A stretch of 64,000 nucleotides of DNA from positions 84,802 through 148,801 of the forward strand of contig JBEKEM010000007.1 of the NCBI GenBank assembly GCA_050013835.1. The letters are read 5' to 3'. The notes beneath the pieces are model-generated. The model searched no databases. It saw only the letters and a program-made list of their open reading frames with translations, and had not been told where the DNA came from. The DNA is from Bog-793 sp050013835 (GTDB lineage: Bacteria > Actinomycetota > Acidimicrobiia > Acidimicrobiales > Bog-793). Position 1 is the stretch's first letter. Each line of letters starts with the position of its first letter. Positions 18,775 through 27,484 of this stretch are shown here, in pieces. The translations under genes and the position numbers were made by a program.

Positions 18775-19854
18775 TCAGTCGGGACGGCGCGCGCCGACGA
18801 GGGTGTCGCCGTCGTCGACGACGAAGCCCGCGCCGATGACCGTCGACGCCGACAGCCACGCCCCCGGGCCGACCACTGCCCCCGGGCCGATGATCGAAGC
18901 CTCGACCGTCGCCTTGGAGGAGATGCGGCAGCCGGCGAGGAGGATCGAGCCCCGCACCGTCGCCCCCGAGGCGACGTGCGCCCTCGGGCCGACCACCGCG
19001 TCCTCGACGAGCGCGCCCGGCGAGATCACGGCGCCGGCACCGAGGAAGGCACAACCCTGAACCTCGCCCGCGACGACGGCCCCCGGTGCGACGAAGACAC
19101 CCGGGGCGCGCACCTCGGACTCCGGAAGGACGACGTTCGGGCGGAGGCCGGCGAGCACGTCGAGCTGCGCCCTCACGTACCGTTCCGGCGTCCCGGTGTC
19201 GATCCAGTAGGCGTCGGAGTCGTAGGCGTAGACCTCGCGCCGCCCGACGAAGAGCGGCAGGATCTCGCGTTCGACCGACACGGTGCGGCCATGGGCGATC
19301 GAGGCGAGCACCCGCGGCTCGAAGACGTAGGCCCCGGCGCTGATGAGGTTCGAGGGCGCCTCGTTTCGCGGTGGCTTCTCGACGAAGGCGAGCACGCGCT
19401 TGTCGTCATCGAGCGCCACGACCCCGTAGGGGGAAGGGTCCTCGACCGGGGTGAGCGCGATCGTGATCGCTGCGCCACGGTCCTCGTGCAGGGCCACGAG
19501 CTCGCCCAGATCGAGATCGGTGAGGACGTCACCGTTGAAGACGAGCACCGGCTCGTCCGTCATCCCGGCCGCCTCGGCGGCGAAGAGCACCGCCCCCGCC
19601 GTGTCGAGCCGATGCGGTTCGACCGCGTAGCAGATCTGCACACCGGCCCACGTCTCACCGGGGAAGGCCGCAAAGAAGGGTTCCGGCTGGTAGCCGAGCG
19701 AGAGCACGACGCGGTTCACGCCGTAGAGCCCGAGCCACTCGACGACCCTGGCGATGATCGGCCGCTCGACGATCGGCAACATCGGCTTGGGCACGTCGTA
19801 GGTGAGCGGACGAAGCCTCGTCCCCTCACCGCCGACGAGAACGATCCCCTGCAC
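18775..19854 (-). CDS. mannose-1-phosphate guanylyltransferase-like sugar-nucleotide pyrophosphorylase
   Basis: This 359-residue enzyme activates a sugar-1-phosphate with an NTP, most likely making GDP-mannose. The N-terminal nucleotidyltransferase has the signature GGEGTRLRPLT with VPKPMLPI, FNGDVLTD for metal binding, FVEKP and the YWIDTGTPERY motif. From about residue 240 a left-handed beta-helix of hexapeptide repeats follows (APGVFVAPGAVVAGEV, AHVASGATVRGSI, GPGAVVGPGAWL). Neighbouring phosphomannomutase and GT4 genes support GDP-mannose. By family alone it could be a glucose-1-phosphate thymidylyltransferase, which the rhamnose genes upstream would also need. Start GTG 19854. Confidence 0.86.
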   Translation of the reverse strand: MQGIVLVGGEGTRLRPLTYDVPKPMLPIVERPIIARVVEWLGLYGVNRVVLSLGYQPEPFFAAFPGETWAGVQICYAVEPHRLDTAGAVLFAAEAAGMTDEPVLVFNGDVLTDLDLGELVALHEDRGAAITIALTPVEDPSPYGVVALDDDKRVLAFVEKPPRNEAPSNLISAGAYVFEPRVLASIAHGRTVSVEREILPLFVGRREVYAYDSDAYWIDTGTPERYVRAQLDVLAGLRPNVVLPESEVRAPGVFVAPGAVVAGEVQGCAFLGAGAVISPGALVEDAVVGPRAHVASGATVRGSILLAGCRISSKATVEASIIGPGAVVGPGAWLSASTVIGAGFVVDDGDTLVGARRPD

Positions 19855-19888
19855 CGTCAGTTGCTCCCTGTCGGGTCCCCGATCACAC

Positions 19889-20689
19889 CTACTTCTTCTT
19901 CGTGCCCGGCGTCGTCGTCGTGGTCACCGCCGACGTGGTCGTCGTCGTGCTCCCCTTCGGCAGCGTGGTCGTGGTCGAGGTCGGCACGGTCGACGTCGTC
20001 GGCAGCCCCTGCCCCGTGATGAGGTCCTCGAGATCGCTCACCGCCCGCGAGGGTGGCGCGGGGATCGGGGTGCCCGCGGGCATGAAGGCGACCGTGATCA
20101 TCTCGCCGTTCGAGATGTGGATCTCGGCGGGGGTGGAGCTGATCCGCGACGACACCGCCGTCGGTGAGTTCCAGATCTTGGCGACGAGCTCACCCTTGCC
20201 CTTGACGGGACCGGTGCAGCTCTCCCCGTCGGTCCATGTCCGCCGGCCCTTGCCCGGGTAGCGCAGCTCGTGGTTCGTGAGCCTCAGCCCGGAGTAGGCG
20301 TAGCCCTTGGCGAACAGTCCGAGCGTCGCCTTCGGGCCCTCGTAGGCGGCGGCTCCGGCTCCGGCGAGAGACGGACGGGCGTTGATTAGACCGGACCCGA
20401 CGCTGCCGATCCCGACCGGGTTGGTGGCGGTGTTCGCGCTCGCCGGCAGCCCCGGCTCGACCTTGCCGCAGATGTCGATCGAGAGCGCCGCGTACCAGTT
20501 GGACTTCGCCGTGGGGCCTTCTGGGACGCGGAGCACCTCGTCCCGGCTGTACACGATGAGACCGATCCCGACGACGACGATGACGGTCATGAGGAAGTAC
20601 CACGCCATGGGACGACGCGCCCGGTAACTCTTGCTGCCTCCGCTCGAGGCGGCGCGCGCGACTGTCCTTCCAAACGAACCTCGTGCCAT
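19889..20689 (-). CDS. unknown single-pass membrane-anchored protein with Thr-rich tail
   Basis: I do not recognise this 266-residue family. It has a basic cytoplasmic start, one membrane segment (about residues 28-46, WYFLMTVIVVVGIGLIVYS), and an extracytoplasmic domain with two cysteines (CGK near 74 and SCTGP near 157). It ends in a low-complexity Thr/Ser tail and Lys-Lys-Lys. The middle, GIGSVGSGLINARPSLAG, looks conserved. A TAAACT -10 at 20699-20704 lies 9 nt before ATG 20689 and overlaps the stop of the wbbL-like gene, so it is probably transcribed on its own. Its position between rhamnosyl transfer and sugar activation hints at an envelope role. Confidence 0.75.
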   Translation of the reverse strand: MARGSFGRTVARAASSGGSKSYRARRPMAWYFLMTVIVVVGIGLIVYSRDEVLRVPEGPTAKSNWYAALSIDICGKVEPGLPASANTATNPVGIGSVGSGLINARPSLAGAGAAAYEGPKATLGLFAKGYAYSGLRLTNHELRYPGKGRRTWTDGESCTGPVKGKGELVAKIWNSPTAVSSRISSTPAEIHISNGEMITVAFMPAGTPIPAPPSRAVSDLEDLITGQGLPTTSTVPTSTTTTLPKGSTTTTTSAVTTTTTPGTKKK

Positions 20690-20698
20690 GGCGCGCCG

Positions 20699-20704
20699 AG
20701 TTTA
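20699..20704 (-). promoter_or_regulatory. -10 element, leaderless start of the membrane-anchored unknown
   Basis: TAAACT on the minus strand lies 9 nt before ATG 20689 and overlaps the stop codon of the upstream glycosyltransferase. There is no Shine-Dalgarno sequence. Confidence 0.45.
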
Positions 20705-21601
20705 GTCAAGCCCCGACGGGCGAGAACCCCGTCGGCTCGAGAAGAACTGACGCGACCAGGCGAGGCCGAGGCGCAGGATCAGGCCTCCTGCCACGGGAAC
20801 GAGGAGCACCGATCGCACGCCGACCAACGACTTGCGGGCGAACCGCCAAGTCGAGCGGTGGTGCGCGGCGAGCATGCGGTACGGGTGGGCCGCCGTCGAC
20901 AGCCCCTGGTGGTGGACGGCGGCGGCGGCCGGCTCGTAGAGGACCCGCCACCCCGCCCGGCGCAGCCGCCAGCACAGATCGAGGTCCTCGACGTACATGA
21001 AGTAGCCCTCGTCGAATCCGCCGACGGATTCGAACGCCTCCCGCCGAACGAGGCAGCAGGCCCCCGAGACCCAGTCCGCCTCGCGGACGCCGGCCGGCGC
21101 GTCGGGCGGGCTCCCCCGGTACCGCCTCGTCCAGCGGTTGTCCGGCCAAATGAGACCCACGAAGGCGTGCCCCGCCCCGACCGTGAAGCTCGGGAACGAG
21201 CGGGCCGACGGGTACGGCTCGCCTGCCACGTCGCGGATCGCCGGTCCGACGACGGCGACGTCCGGCTCGGCGTCGAGCGCCTTTCCCAACGCGTCGACGG
21301 CACCGGGGTCGATCACGATGTCGGGGTTGACGACGAGGACGTACGGCGTCGTGAGCAGCGCGGCGCCCCGGTTTACCGCCGTCCCGTAGCCGAGGTTCCT
21401 CCCCGTCCGCTCGACCCGCACCGAGGTGTCGTCAGCGTCGAGCGTCGCTAGCGACCCGTCGACCGAGCCGTTGTCGACGACCACGATCTCGGCCACCCCC
21501 GCCGCCCGCAGGCTGGCGACACAGGCCGCAAGCGCCAAACCCGTGTTGTAGTTGACGACCGCGGCGCCGGTGCGGCCGGCGGGCCCCGACGATCCAGCCA
21601 C
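20702..21601 (-). CDS. GT2-family glycosyltransferase, WbbL-like rhamnosyltransferase
   Basis: This 299-residue GT2 enzyme has VVNYNTGLALAACV, VVDNGSVDGSL, GRNLGYGTAVNRGA, the DxD-like NPDIVIDPGA, GACCLVRREAF and YVEDLDLCWRLRRAGW with the catalytic acidic pair. Lying directly downstream of rmlB and rmlD it most likely transfers rhamnose from dTDP-rhamnose. In mycobacteria the syntenic WbbL adds rhamnose to the decaprenyl-linked GlcNAc of the arabinogalactan linker; whether this lineage makes that linker is unknown. A C-terminal hydrophobic/basic stretch may bind the membrane. The start GTG 21601 is chosen from domain limits, about 25 bases after the rmlD stop. Confidence 0.86.
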   Translation of the reverse strand: MAGSSGPAGRTGAAVVNYNTGLALAACVASLRAAGVAEIVVVDNGSVDGSLATLDADDTSVRVERTGRNLGYGTAVNRGAALLTTPYVLVVNPDIVIDPGAVDALGKALDAEPDVAVVGPAIRDVAGEPYPSARSFPSFTVGAGHAFVGLIWPDNRWTRRYRGSPPDAPAGVREADWVSGACCLVRREAFESVGGFDEGYFMYVEDLDLCWRLRRAGWRVLYEPAAAAVHHQGLSTAAHPYRMLAAHHRSTWRFARKSLVGVRSVLLVPVAGGLILRLGLAWSRQFFSSRRGSRPSGLD

Positions 21602-21626
21602 GGCTAGGCGCGCGCCGCGGCGTCGC

Positions 21627-22499
21627 TCAAGCGACGAGCTCCGCGACGAGCGCCGCGACGGACGTCCGCCAGTCCGGCAGCAGCGCCATCCCGGACAGTC
21701 GCAGGGCGGCGTTGTCGAGCACGGAGTTCTGCGGGCGCGGGGCGGGGCGCGGGGGGACGAGCTCGTCGGTCGAGATCGGTTCGACGCGGGAGGCGTCGCC
21801 TCCGGCCGCCTCAACCACGGCGCAGGCGAAGCCGAACCACGACGTCGTCCCCTGGTTCGTCACGTGAAACAGCCCGCTGCGGCGCTCGAGCGACAGCGAC
21901 ACGAGCGTGCGGGCGAGATCGTGGGCGACCGTCGGGCTCCCGCGCTGGTCGGCGACGAAGCGCAGCGGCCCTTCGCCGTCCATGAGCTTGAGCACGGTCT
22001 TCACCATGTTCGCCCCGTTCCGCCCGACTAGCCACGAGGTGCGCACGACGAGCCCGTCCGGCCCGATCTCGCGTTCGCCAGCGAGCTTCGAGCGTCCGTA
22101 GAACGAGAGGGGGTTCGGCTCGTCCCACTCCGTGTAGGGGCGGTCGAGCGTCCCGTCAAAGACGTAGTCGGTCGAGATGTAGGTCACGTGGGCGCCGACC
22201 AGACGCGCTGCCTCGACGACGTGGCGCGTCCCAAGGGCGTTCACCGACCAGGCCCGGTCGCGCTCGGTCTCGCAGGCGTCGACGGCCGTGTAGGCGGCAA
22301 GGTGGAGCACGAGGGAGGGTTCGTAGGCGGCGAATGCCGTCATCACTGTGTCGCGATCGGTGATGTCGAGCTCGGGCACGTCCGAGGCGATGACCTCAAA
22401 ACCGCGGTTCCGCGTCCGCTCCGCCGACCGGCGCTCCAGCTCGGCGACGACCTCCGTCCCGAGCTGGCCGCGTGCCCCGGTGACGAGGACGCGCATCAT
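21627..22499 (-). CDS. rmlD: dTDP-4-dehydrorhamnose reductase
   Basis: RmlD catalyses the last step of dTDP-L-rhamnose synthesis. The 290-residue product has VTGARGQLGTEV, ASDVPELDITD, HLAAYTAVDACE, STDYVFDG, and the YGRSK catalytic Tyr-Lys pair followed by GEREI. ATG 22499 (or the adjacent ATG 22496) lies four bases after the rmlB stop, so the genes form one unit. A separate rmlC epimerase was not found in the window, so rhamnose synthesis needs a gene elsewhere. Confidence 0.92.
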   Translation of the reverse strand: MMRVLVTGARGQLGTEVVAELERRSAERTRNRGFEVIASDVPELDITDRDTVMTAFAAYEPSLVLHLAAYTAVDACETERDRAWSVNALGTRHVVEAARLVGAHVTYISTDYVFDGTLDRPYTEWDEPNPLSFYGRSKLAGEREIGPDGLVVRTSWLVGRNGANMVKTVLKLMDGEGPLRFVADQRGSPTVAHDLARTLVSLSLERRSGLFHVTNQGTTSWFGFACAVVEAAGGDASRVEPISTDELVPPRPAPRPQNSVLDNAALRLSGMALLPDWRTSVAALVAELVA

Positions 22500-22503
22500 C
22501 GTC

Positions 22504-23556
22504 TCAGCCCTTCCCCGGGGGATCCGCCGGGGCACGCGACGCAGTCGGGGCGGCCCCCCAGGACCCCTCGACGACCGGCGAACGGCCGATGAGCGGCCGC
22601 CACCACGCCTCGTTGGCCCGGTACCAGCCGACCGTCGCGGCGAGCCCCGCGGCGAACTCGACCGACGTCGTCCAACCGAGCTCGGCACGGACCTTCGAAG
22701 AGTCGAGCAGGTAGCGCCGGTCGTGACCGGGACGGTCGGGAACGATCGTCTTCAGCGACGCCGGGGCACCGACCTCCGCGAGCACACCGTCGGCGATCTC
22801 CTCGATCGAGGCCTCGAAGCCCGAGCCCACGTTGTAGGTCTCGCCCACCCTTCCCCGCCGCAGGACGGCGTCGATCGCCCGGCAGTGGTCGTCGACGTGC
22901 AGCCACTCACGCCGGTTCGCCACGGAGGCATAGAGCGGCAGGGACTGGCCCTTTATCGCCCGGGTCGCGAAGAGCGGGATCACCTTCTCCGGGAACTGGT
23001 ACGGCCCGTAGTTGTTGCAGCAATTAGTGATCGTCACGGGAAGCCCGAACGTCTCGCCGTAGCAGCGCACGACGTGGTCGGACCCGGCCTTCGAGGCGTT
23101 GTACGGCGTCCTCGGCCGGTACGGCGACAGCTCGCTGAACGACTCGTCGCTGTCGAGGGCGAGGTCGCCGTAGACCTCGCAGGTCGAGATGTGGTGGAGC
23201 CGGTCGACGCCGACGCGGCGGGCAGCGTCGCACAGCGCCTGGGTGCCGAGCACGTTCGTCCGGAAAAAGCGCGCCGGGTCGAGGACTGCCAGGCTGTTGT
23301 GCGATTCGGCCGCGAAGTTCACGATCGTCGTGACCCGCTCGGCGCGCAGCACGTCCTCGACGAGCCGCTGGTCGGCGATGTCGCCCTCGACGAAGCCGAC
23401 GCCGGCCGTCTCCTCGAGCGGCTCGAGGCTCGAGCGGTTTCCGGCGTAGGTCAGCGCGTCGAGGACGACGACGGCGTCGTCGGGGTGCTCCGTCGTCCAG
23501 TAGCGCACGAAGTTCGAGCCGATGAAGCCCGCACCGCCGGTGACGAGGAGTCGCAT
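22504..23556 (-). CDS. rmlB: dTDP-glucose 4,6-dehydratase
   Basis: RmlB converts dTDP-glucose to dTDP-4-keto-6-deoxyglucose. The 350-residue protein has TGGAGFIGSNFVRY, DALTYAGN, FAAESHNSLAVLDP, HISTCEVYGDL (C replaces the more usual D before E), YNASKAGSDH with the catalytic Tyr-Lys, and NCCNNYGPYQFPEK. DRPGHDRRYLLD near the end is also diagnostic. The usual TDEVYG triad reads TCEVYG here, so the acid normally supplied by Asp is a Cys; some family members share this change. A TACCCT -10 at 23565-23570, 8 nt before ATG 23556, predicts a leaderless mRNA for the rmlB-rmlD-wbbL unit. Confidence 0.9.
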   Translation of the reverse strand: MRLLVTGGAGFIGSNFVRYWTTEHPDDAVVVLDALTYAGNRSSLEPLEETAGVGFVEGDIADQRLVEDVLRAERVTTIVNFAAESHNSLAVLDPARFFRTNVLGTQALCDAARRVGVDRLHHISTCEVYGDLALDSDESFSELSPYRPRTPYNASKAGSDHVVRCYGETFGLPVTITNCCNNYGPYQFPEKVIPLFATRAIKGQSLPLYASVANRREWLHVDDHCRAIDAVLRRGRVGETYNVGSGFEASIEEIADGVLAEVGAPASLKTIVPDRPGHDRRYLLDSSKVRAELGWTTSVEFAAGLAATVGWYRANEAWWRPLIGRSPVVEGSWGAAPTASRAPADPPGKG

Positions 23557-23564
23557 GGACCGCA

Positions 23565-23570
23565 AGGGTA
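23565..23570 (-). promoter_or_regulatory. rmlB -10 element (leaderless)
   Basis: TACCCT on the minus strand ends 8 nt before ATG 23556, and no Shine-Dalgarno sequence is visible. Confidence 0.45.
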
Positions 23571-23606
23571 GCGACCGTTTCACCCCCGCGGACTCCGACC
23601 GCGCGC

Positions 23607-24461
23607 CTACCCCGCCGCGGGGTCGTCGCGGAGATGGACGACGTCGGCGGAGGTGAGGACGACCCGGCCGCCTCCCACCCCGAGGACGAGCCGGCCGGCG
23701 TCGTCGACGGCGAGGACGGTGCCGGTGAGGGTTCCCTGCGCCATCACGACCCGCACCCGGCGGCCGATCGTCGCACACCTCCGCCGGTACTCCTCCATCG
23801 TCGATCGGGCGGGGATCCCCCCCGCTCCGTACCGGCGCCGCAGGGAGCCGAGCAGCGCCGTGAGCACCTCGTCACGGTCGACGGCGCGACCGGCGAGCTC
23901 GGCGAGCCCCGTGACCGCGACGGCACCGACCCCCGGCCCGGTGCCGGCGAGCCGGGCCCGCACACCCGACGCCTCGAGGTTCAGGCCCACGCCGACGACG
24001 AGCGCCGCGCGTTCCCCCGGAGGGTCGCTCACGACGACCTCGGCGAGGATCCCGCCCAGCTTCTCGTCCCCCGCGACGAGGTCGTTGGGCCACTTCAGGG
24101 CGACCGCCACCCCGCCCACCTCTCCGGCGGCGTCGGCGGCGGCGAGGGCGACGACCGTCGGCACGAGGTGCAGGTCGCCGGGGGCGAGGCGTGGGCGAAG
24201 CAGGATCGAGCAGAGGAGCGCCGCCCCGCGCGGGGCGACCCAGGTGCGCCCGAGCCGGCCCCGGCCCGCCGTCTGCTCCTCCGCCACGACGACGAGTCCT
24301 TCCGACGCGCCGGCGCGCGCGGCGTCGGCGGCGTAGCGGTTGGTCGAGTCGACCACGTCGAGCCGAACGACGTTCGTGAAGTCCGGCGGGGCCGAACTAG
24401 CCTCGTCGCCTGGACGAGCACGGGAGCCGCCAACCCCGTCAGGGGACCGTCGCTCCCGCAC
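23607..24461 (-). CDS. birA: biotin-[acetyl-CoA-carboxylase] ligase BirA (group I)
   Basis: BirA attaches biotin to the BCCP lysine of acyl-CoA carboxylases through biotinyl-AMP. Seen are VVDSTNRYAAD, the ATP/biotin loop AEEQTAGRGRLGRTW, LKWPNDLVAGDEKLGGIL and GVGLNLEA, then a C-terminal SH3-like domain (RVRVVMAQGTLTGTVLAVD). There is no N-terminal helix-turn-helix, so it is not a repressor. No ATG lies close to the domain. GTG 24461 (284 residues) fits because TATCGT (24468-24473) ends 6 nt before it. The next in-frame GTG downstream, at 24356, would cut the conserved start. It is divergent from accA3, which encodes its likely substrate. Confidence 0.88.
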   Translation of the reverse strand: MRERRSPDGVGGSRARPGDEASSAPPDFTNVVRLDVVDSTNRYAADAARAGASEGLVVVAEEQTAGRGRLGRTWVAPRGAALLCSILLRPRLAPGDLHLVPTVVALAAADAAGEVGGVAVALKWPNDLVAGDEKLGGILAEVVVSDPPGERAALVVGVGLNLEASGVRARLAGTGPGVGAVAVTGLAELAGRAVDRDEVLTALLGSLRRRYGAGGIPARSTMEEYRRRCATIGRRVRVVMAQGTLTGTVLAVDDAGRLVLGVGGGRVVLTSADVVHLRDDPAAG

Positions 24462-24467
24462 AGCTGC

Positions 24468-24477
24468 ACGATACGCA
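24468..24477. promoter_or_regulatory. overlapping back-to-back -10 elements for birA and accA3
   Basis: The block reads ACGATACGCA. On the minus strand it gives TATCGT, 6 nt before birA GTG 24461. On the plus strand GATACG or TACGCA lies 12-14 nt before accA3 GTG 24490. The two start codons are only about 28 bp apart, so the polymerase sites overlap. Confidence 0.4.
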
Positions 24478-24489
24478 CGGAGTGGGAGC

Positions 24490-26229
24490 GTGTTCGACAA
24501 GGTCCTCATCGCGAACCGGGGCGAGATCGCCGTACGCGTCGCGCGCACGTGCCGGGAGCTCGGCGTCCTGACGGCCACCGTCTACTCAGAGGCGGACCGC
24601 GACTCCCTGCACGTGCGGATCGCGGACGAGGCCTACTCGCTCGGACGCGGCGGACCGGCCGACACCTACCTCGACATCGACGCGATCGTCGAGGCCCTGC
24701 ACCGCTCGGGCGCCGACGCCGTCCACCCCGGCTACGGCTTCCTCGCCGAGAACGCCGACTTCGCCCGCGCCGTCGCCGCGGCGGGCGCCACCTTCATCGG
24801 GCCTCCCCCGGCCGCGATCGAGACCATGGGCTCCAAGGTCAGCGCCCGCGAGGCGGCCGCCCGCGTCGGGGTCGCCAGCGTGCCCGGCCGCAACGAGCCG
24901 GTGCACTCCGTCGGCGACGTCCTCGGCTTCGCCGCCGAGTTCGGCTACCCGGTGGCGATCAAGGCCTCCTACGGGGGCGGGGGCCGAGGCATGAAGATCG
25001 TCGCCGGGCCCGAAGAAGTCGAACTGGCGCTCGGCTCGGCCCGTCGGGAGGCCGAGGCCTACTTCGGACGCGGCGACGTCTACCTCGAGCGCTACCTGTC
25101 GGCCTCGCGCCACGTCGAGATGCAGATCGTCACCGACCGCTTCGGCGACACCGTCTGGCTCGGCGAACGCGACTGCTCGAGCCAGCGGCGCCACCAGAAG
25201 CTCGTCGAGGAGACCCCGGCACCAGGGATCAACGACGAGGTGCGCGAGGCGATGGGCGACGCCGCCGCCCGGGTCGCCGGCGCCTGCGGCTACCAGGGCG
25301 CCGGCACCGTGGAGTTCCTCTACGAGGAAGGGGCCTTCTACTTCCTCGAGATGAACACCCGCCTGCAGGTCGAGCACCCCGTGACCGAGTTCGTCACCGG
25401 CATCGACCTCGTCGCCCTCCAGCTGCGCGTCGCGGCGGGAGAGCCGCTCGGCTTTTCCCAGGGCGACATCGTCCGTCGGGGCAACGCGATCGAGTGCCGC
25501 ATCAACGCCGAGGATCCCGCCGGTGGGAGATTCCTCCCGAGCCCCGGCCGGATCACCCGCTTCCGCTTCGCCAACGGCTTCGGCGTCCGGACCGACACCG
25601 GCTACGAACAGGGCGACACGGTGGGGCCCGAGTTCGACAACCTCGTCGCCAAGCTCGTCGTCTGGGGAGTCGACCGGGAGGACGCCCGGCGGAGGATGAT
25701 CCGTGCCCTCGACGAGACGATCATCGAGGGCATCGCGACCACGATCCCGGCGGTGCGCGCGGTCCTCACCCACGAAGACTTCGTCAACGCGACGCACACG
25801 ACCCATTTCGTCGAGGACCGCCTCGACTTCTCGGCGCTTCCGCCGAACTTCGTCGCCGACGGCAGGACCGACGACGACGATCGCGTGCTGCGCACGGTCG
25901 ACGCCGAGGTCGACGGACGCCGCTACGCGGTGCGCCTGTTCGTCCCCGGCCCGGCCGGGGCCTCGCGTGCCGCCCGCACGAGGCGACGTCACCGGCGCGA
26001 GGCGAGCGCACCCTCGGACGGGACCGTCACCGTGCCGATGCAGGGGACGATCGCGCAGATCCTCGTCGCCACCGGCGACGAGGTCCAGGTCGGGGACGTC
26101 CTGTGCGTGCTCGAGGCGATGAAGATGGAGAACCCGATCCGAGCCACGGTCGCGGGTCGCGTGCGCGAGATCCGGGTCAACGAAGGCGACTCGGTCGGCT
26201 TCGGCGACGTCGTCGCGGTGATCGAATGA
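24490..26229 (+). CDS. accA3: acyl-CoA carboxylase alpha subunit: biotin carboxylase + BCCP
   Basis: The alpha subunit of acetyl/propionyl-CoA carboxylase carboxylates its own biotin with ATP and bicarbonate. The 579 residues comprise an N-terminal BC domain (KVLIANRGEIAVRV, YGFLAENADF, KASYGGGGRGMKIV ATP loop, EMNTRLQVEHPVTE), and a C-terminal BCCP domain with EAMKMENP, whose Lys at about 545 is the biotinylation site. A basic linker separates them. The start is GTG 24490 with GGAG close by. The carboxyltransferase beta subunit is not in the window. The M20 hydrolase gene overlaps its stop (ATGA). Confidence 0.94.
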   Translation: MFDKVLIANRGEIAVRVARTCRELGVLTATVYSEADRDSLHVRIADEAYSLGRGGPADTYLDIDAIVEALHRSGADAVHPGYGFLAENADFARAVAAAGATFIGPPPAAIETMGSKVSAREAAARVGVASVPGRNEPVHSVGDVLGFAAEFGYPVAIKASYGGGGRGMKIVAGPEEVELALGSARREAEAYFGRGDVYLERYLSASRHVEMQIVTDRFGDTVWLGERDCSSQRRHQKLVEETPAPGINDEVREAMGDAAARVAGACGYQGAGTVEFLYEEGAFYFLEMNTRLQVEHPVTEFVTGIDLVALQLRVAAGEPLGFSQGDIVRRGNAIECRINAEDPAGGRFLPSPGRITRFRFANGFGVRTDTGYEQGDTVGPEFDNLVAKLVVWGVDREDARRRMIRALDETIIEGIATTIPAVRAVLTHEDFVNATHTTHFVEDRLDFSALPPNFVADGRTDDDDRVLRTVDAEVDGRRYAVRLFVPGPAGASRAARTRRRHRREASAPSDGTVTVPMQGTIAQILVATGDEVQVGDVLCVLEAMKMENPIRATVAGRVREIRVNEGDSVGFGDVVAVIE

Positions 26230-27413
26230 GCGCCCCCGGGGGCGGGCCGCCGCCGGAGAAGCGGCAGGCACAGGTGACCGTCGCGGCCGAGACGAACCGC
26301 CTCCTCGAACTCTCGCACCAGATCCACGCCCACCCGGAACCCGGCTTCGAGGAGGTCCGGGCCGCGGCGTGGTGCGCCGAGGCGCTCGCGGCCGGCGGCT
26401 TCTACGTGCACGCCGGCGTCGGCGGCCTCGCCACGGCCTTCGACGCGACGATCGGCTCGGGTCCGCTCGAGATCGGGATCTGCTGTGAGTACGACGCCCT
26501 CCCGGAGATCGGCCACGCATGCGGTCACAACGTCATCGCCGCCGCCGGTGTCGGCGCGGGGTTGGCGCTCGCGCCGCTCGCCGACGCCCTCGGCTGCACG
26601 ATCCACGTGCTCGGCACGCCCGCCGAGGAGGGCGGGGGCGGCAAGATCCTCATGCTCGAGGCCGGGGCGTTCGACGGGCTGTGCGCCGCGATGATGGTCC
26701 ACCCGGCGCCTGACGAGCTCGTCCAGATGCCCTGCCTGGCGATCGCCCATTTCGACGTGCGTTTCCTCGGTAAGGAGGCGCACGCTTCGGCTTTTCCCGA
26801 GCTCGGGGTGAACGCCGCCGACGCCGTCACGATCGCTCAGGTCAGCGTCGGGCTGCTGCGTCAGCACGCCAAGCCCGGCGACCAGGTCCACGGCATCGTG
26901 ACGAACGGCGGCGCGGCGCCGAACATCGTGCCGGGTCTCGCCGAGGCGAAGTACTACGTCCGCTCGGCGACGCTGGATGGGCTGACCGCGTGGGAGAACC
27001 GCGTCCGGCGCTGTTTCGAGGCCGGGGCGCTCGCCACCGGCTGCTCGGTCGAGTTCACCACGCGCTGCCCGGCGTACTCGGAGTTCCGGGCCGACACTGC
27101 GATCGGCGAGTGCTACCGCGCCAACGCCGAGTCGCTCGGTCGCGTCTTCCCACCGCCACCGGCGCGCCCGCTGACAGCGTCGACCGACATGGCGAACATC
27201 TCTCTCGCCATCCCGGCAATCCACCCGACCCTCGACATCGGGTCGGCACCGGCGGTCAACCACCAGCCGGAATTCGCCGCGCACTGCGTGACCCCCGCGG
27301 CCGACCGGGCGGTCCTCGACGGCGCGACGGCGATGGCATGGACGGTGATCGATCTCGCCCTCGACAGGGACGAGCGGGAGCGGTTACTCCGCTCGGCGCT
27401 GCGGCGGAGCTGA
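26226..27413 (+). CDS. M20-family amidohydrolase (AbgB-like)
   Basis: This 395-residue metallopeptidase of family M20 probably hydrolyses an N-acyl or p-aminobenzoyl amide of an amino acid. It has HQIHAHPEPGFEE, the metal-binding ACGHN, GTPAEEGGGGK with the catalytic glutamates, MMVHPAPDE, and KEAHASAFPELGVNA where the lid domain begins. STDMANISLAIPAIHP near the C-terminus is typical of p-aminobenzoyl-glutamate hydrolase-like members. The start overlaps the accA3 stop (ATGA), so it is co-translated with the carboxylase; the metabolic link is unclear. The substrate is unknown. Confidence 0.85.
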   Translation: MSAPGGGPPPEKRQAQVTVAAETNRLLELSHQIHAHPEPGFEEVRAAAWCAEALAAGGFYVHAGVGGLATAFDATIGSGPLEIGICCEYDALPEIGHACGHNVIAAAGVGAGLALAPLADALGCTIHVLGTPAEEGGGGKILMLEAGAFDGLCAAMMVHPAPDELVQMPCLAIAHFDVRFLGKEAHASAFPELGVNAADAVTIAQVSVGLLRQHAKPGDQVHGIVTNGGAAPNIVPGLAEAKYYVRSATLDGLTAWENRVRRCFEAGALATGCSVEFTTRCPAYSEFRADTAIGECYRANAESLGRVFPPPPARPLTASTDMANISLAIPAIHPTLDIGSAPAVNHQPEFAAHCVTPAADRAVLDGATAMAWTVIDLALDRDERERLLRSALRRS

Positions 27414-27462
27414 ATCCGCAGGCCCTCAGGTTCCGGCATCGCCCGGGCGGCCGAGGCCACGC

Positions 27463-27477
27463 CCGAGAGACTCTCGG
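27463..27477. terminator. perfect palindrome in a convergent gap
   Basis: CCGAGAG and CTCTCGG flank a single base in the 71-bp gap between the convergent M20 and MoeB genes. The loop is too small for a standard terminator unless the inner pairs open. A protein-binding site is the alternative. Confidence 0.3.
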
Positions 27478-27484
27478 CGATTCC

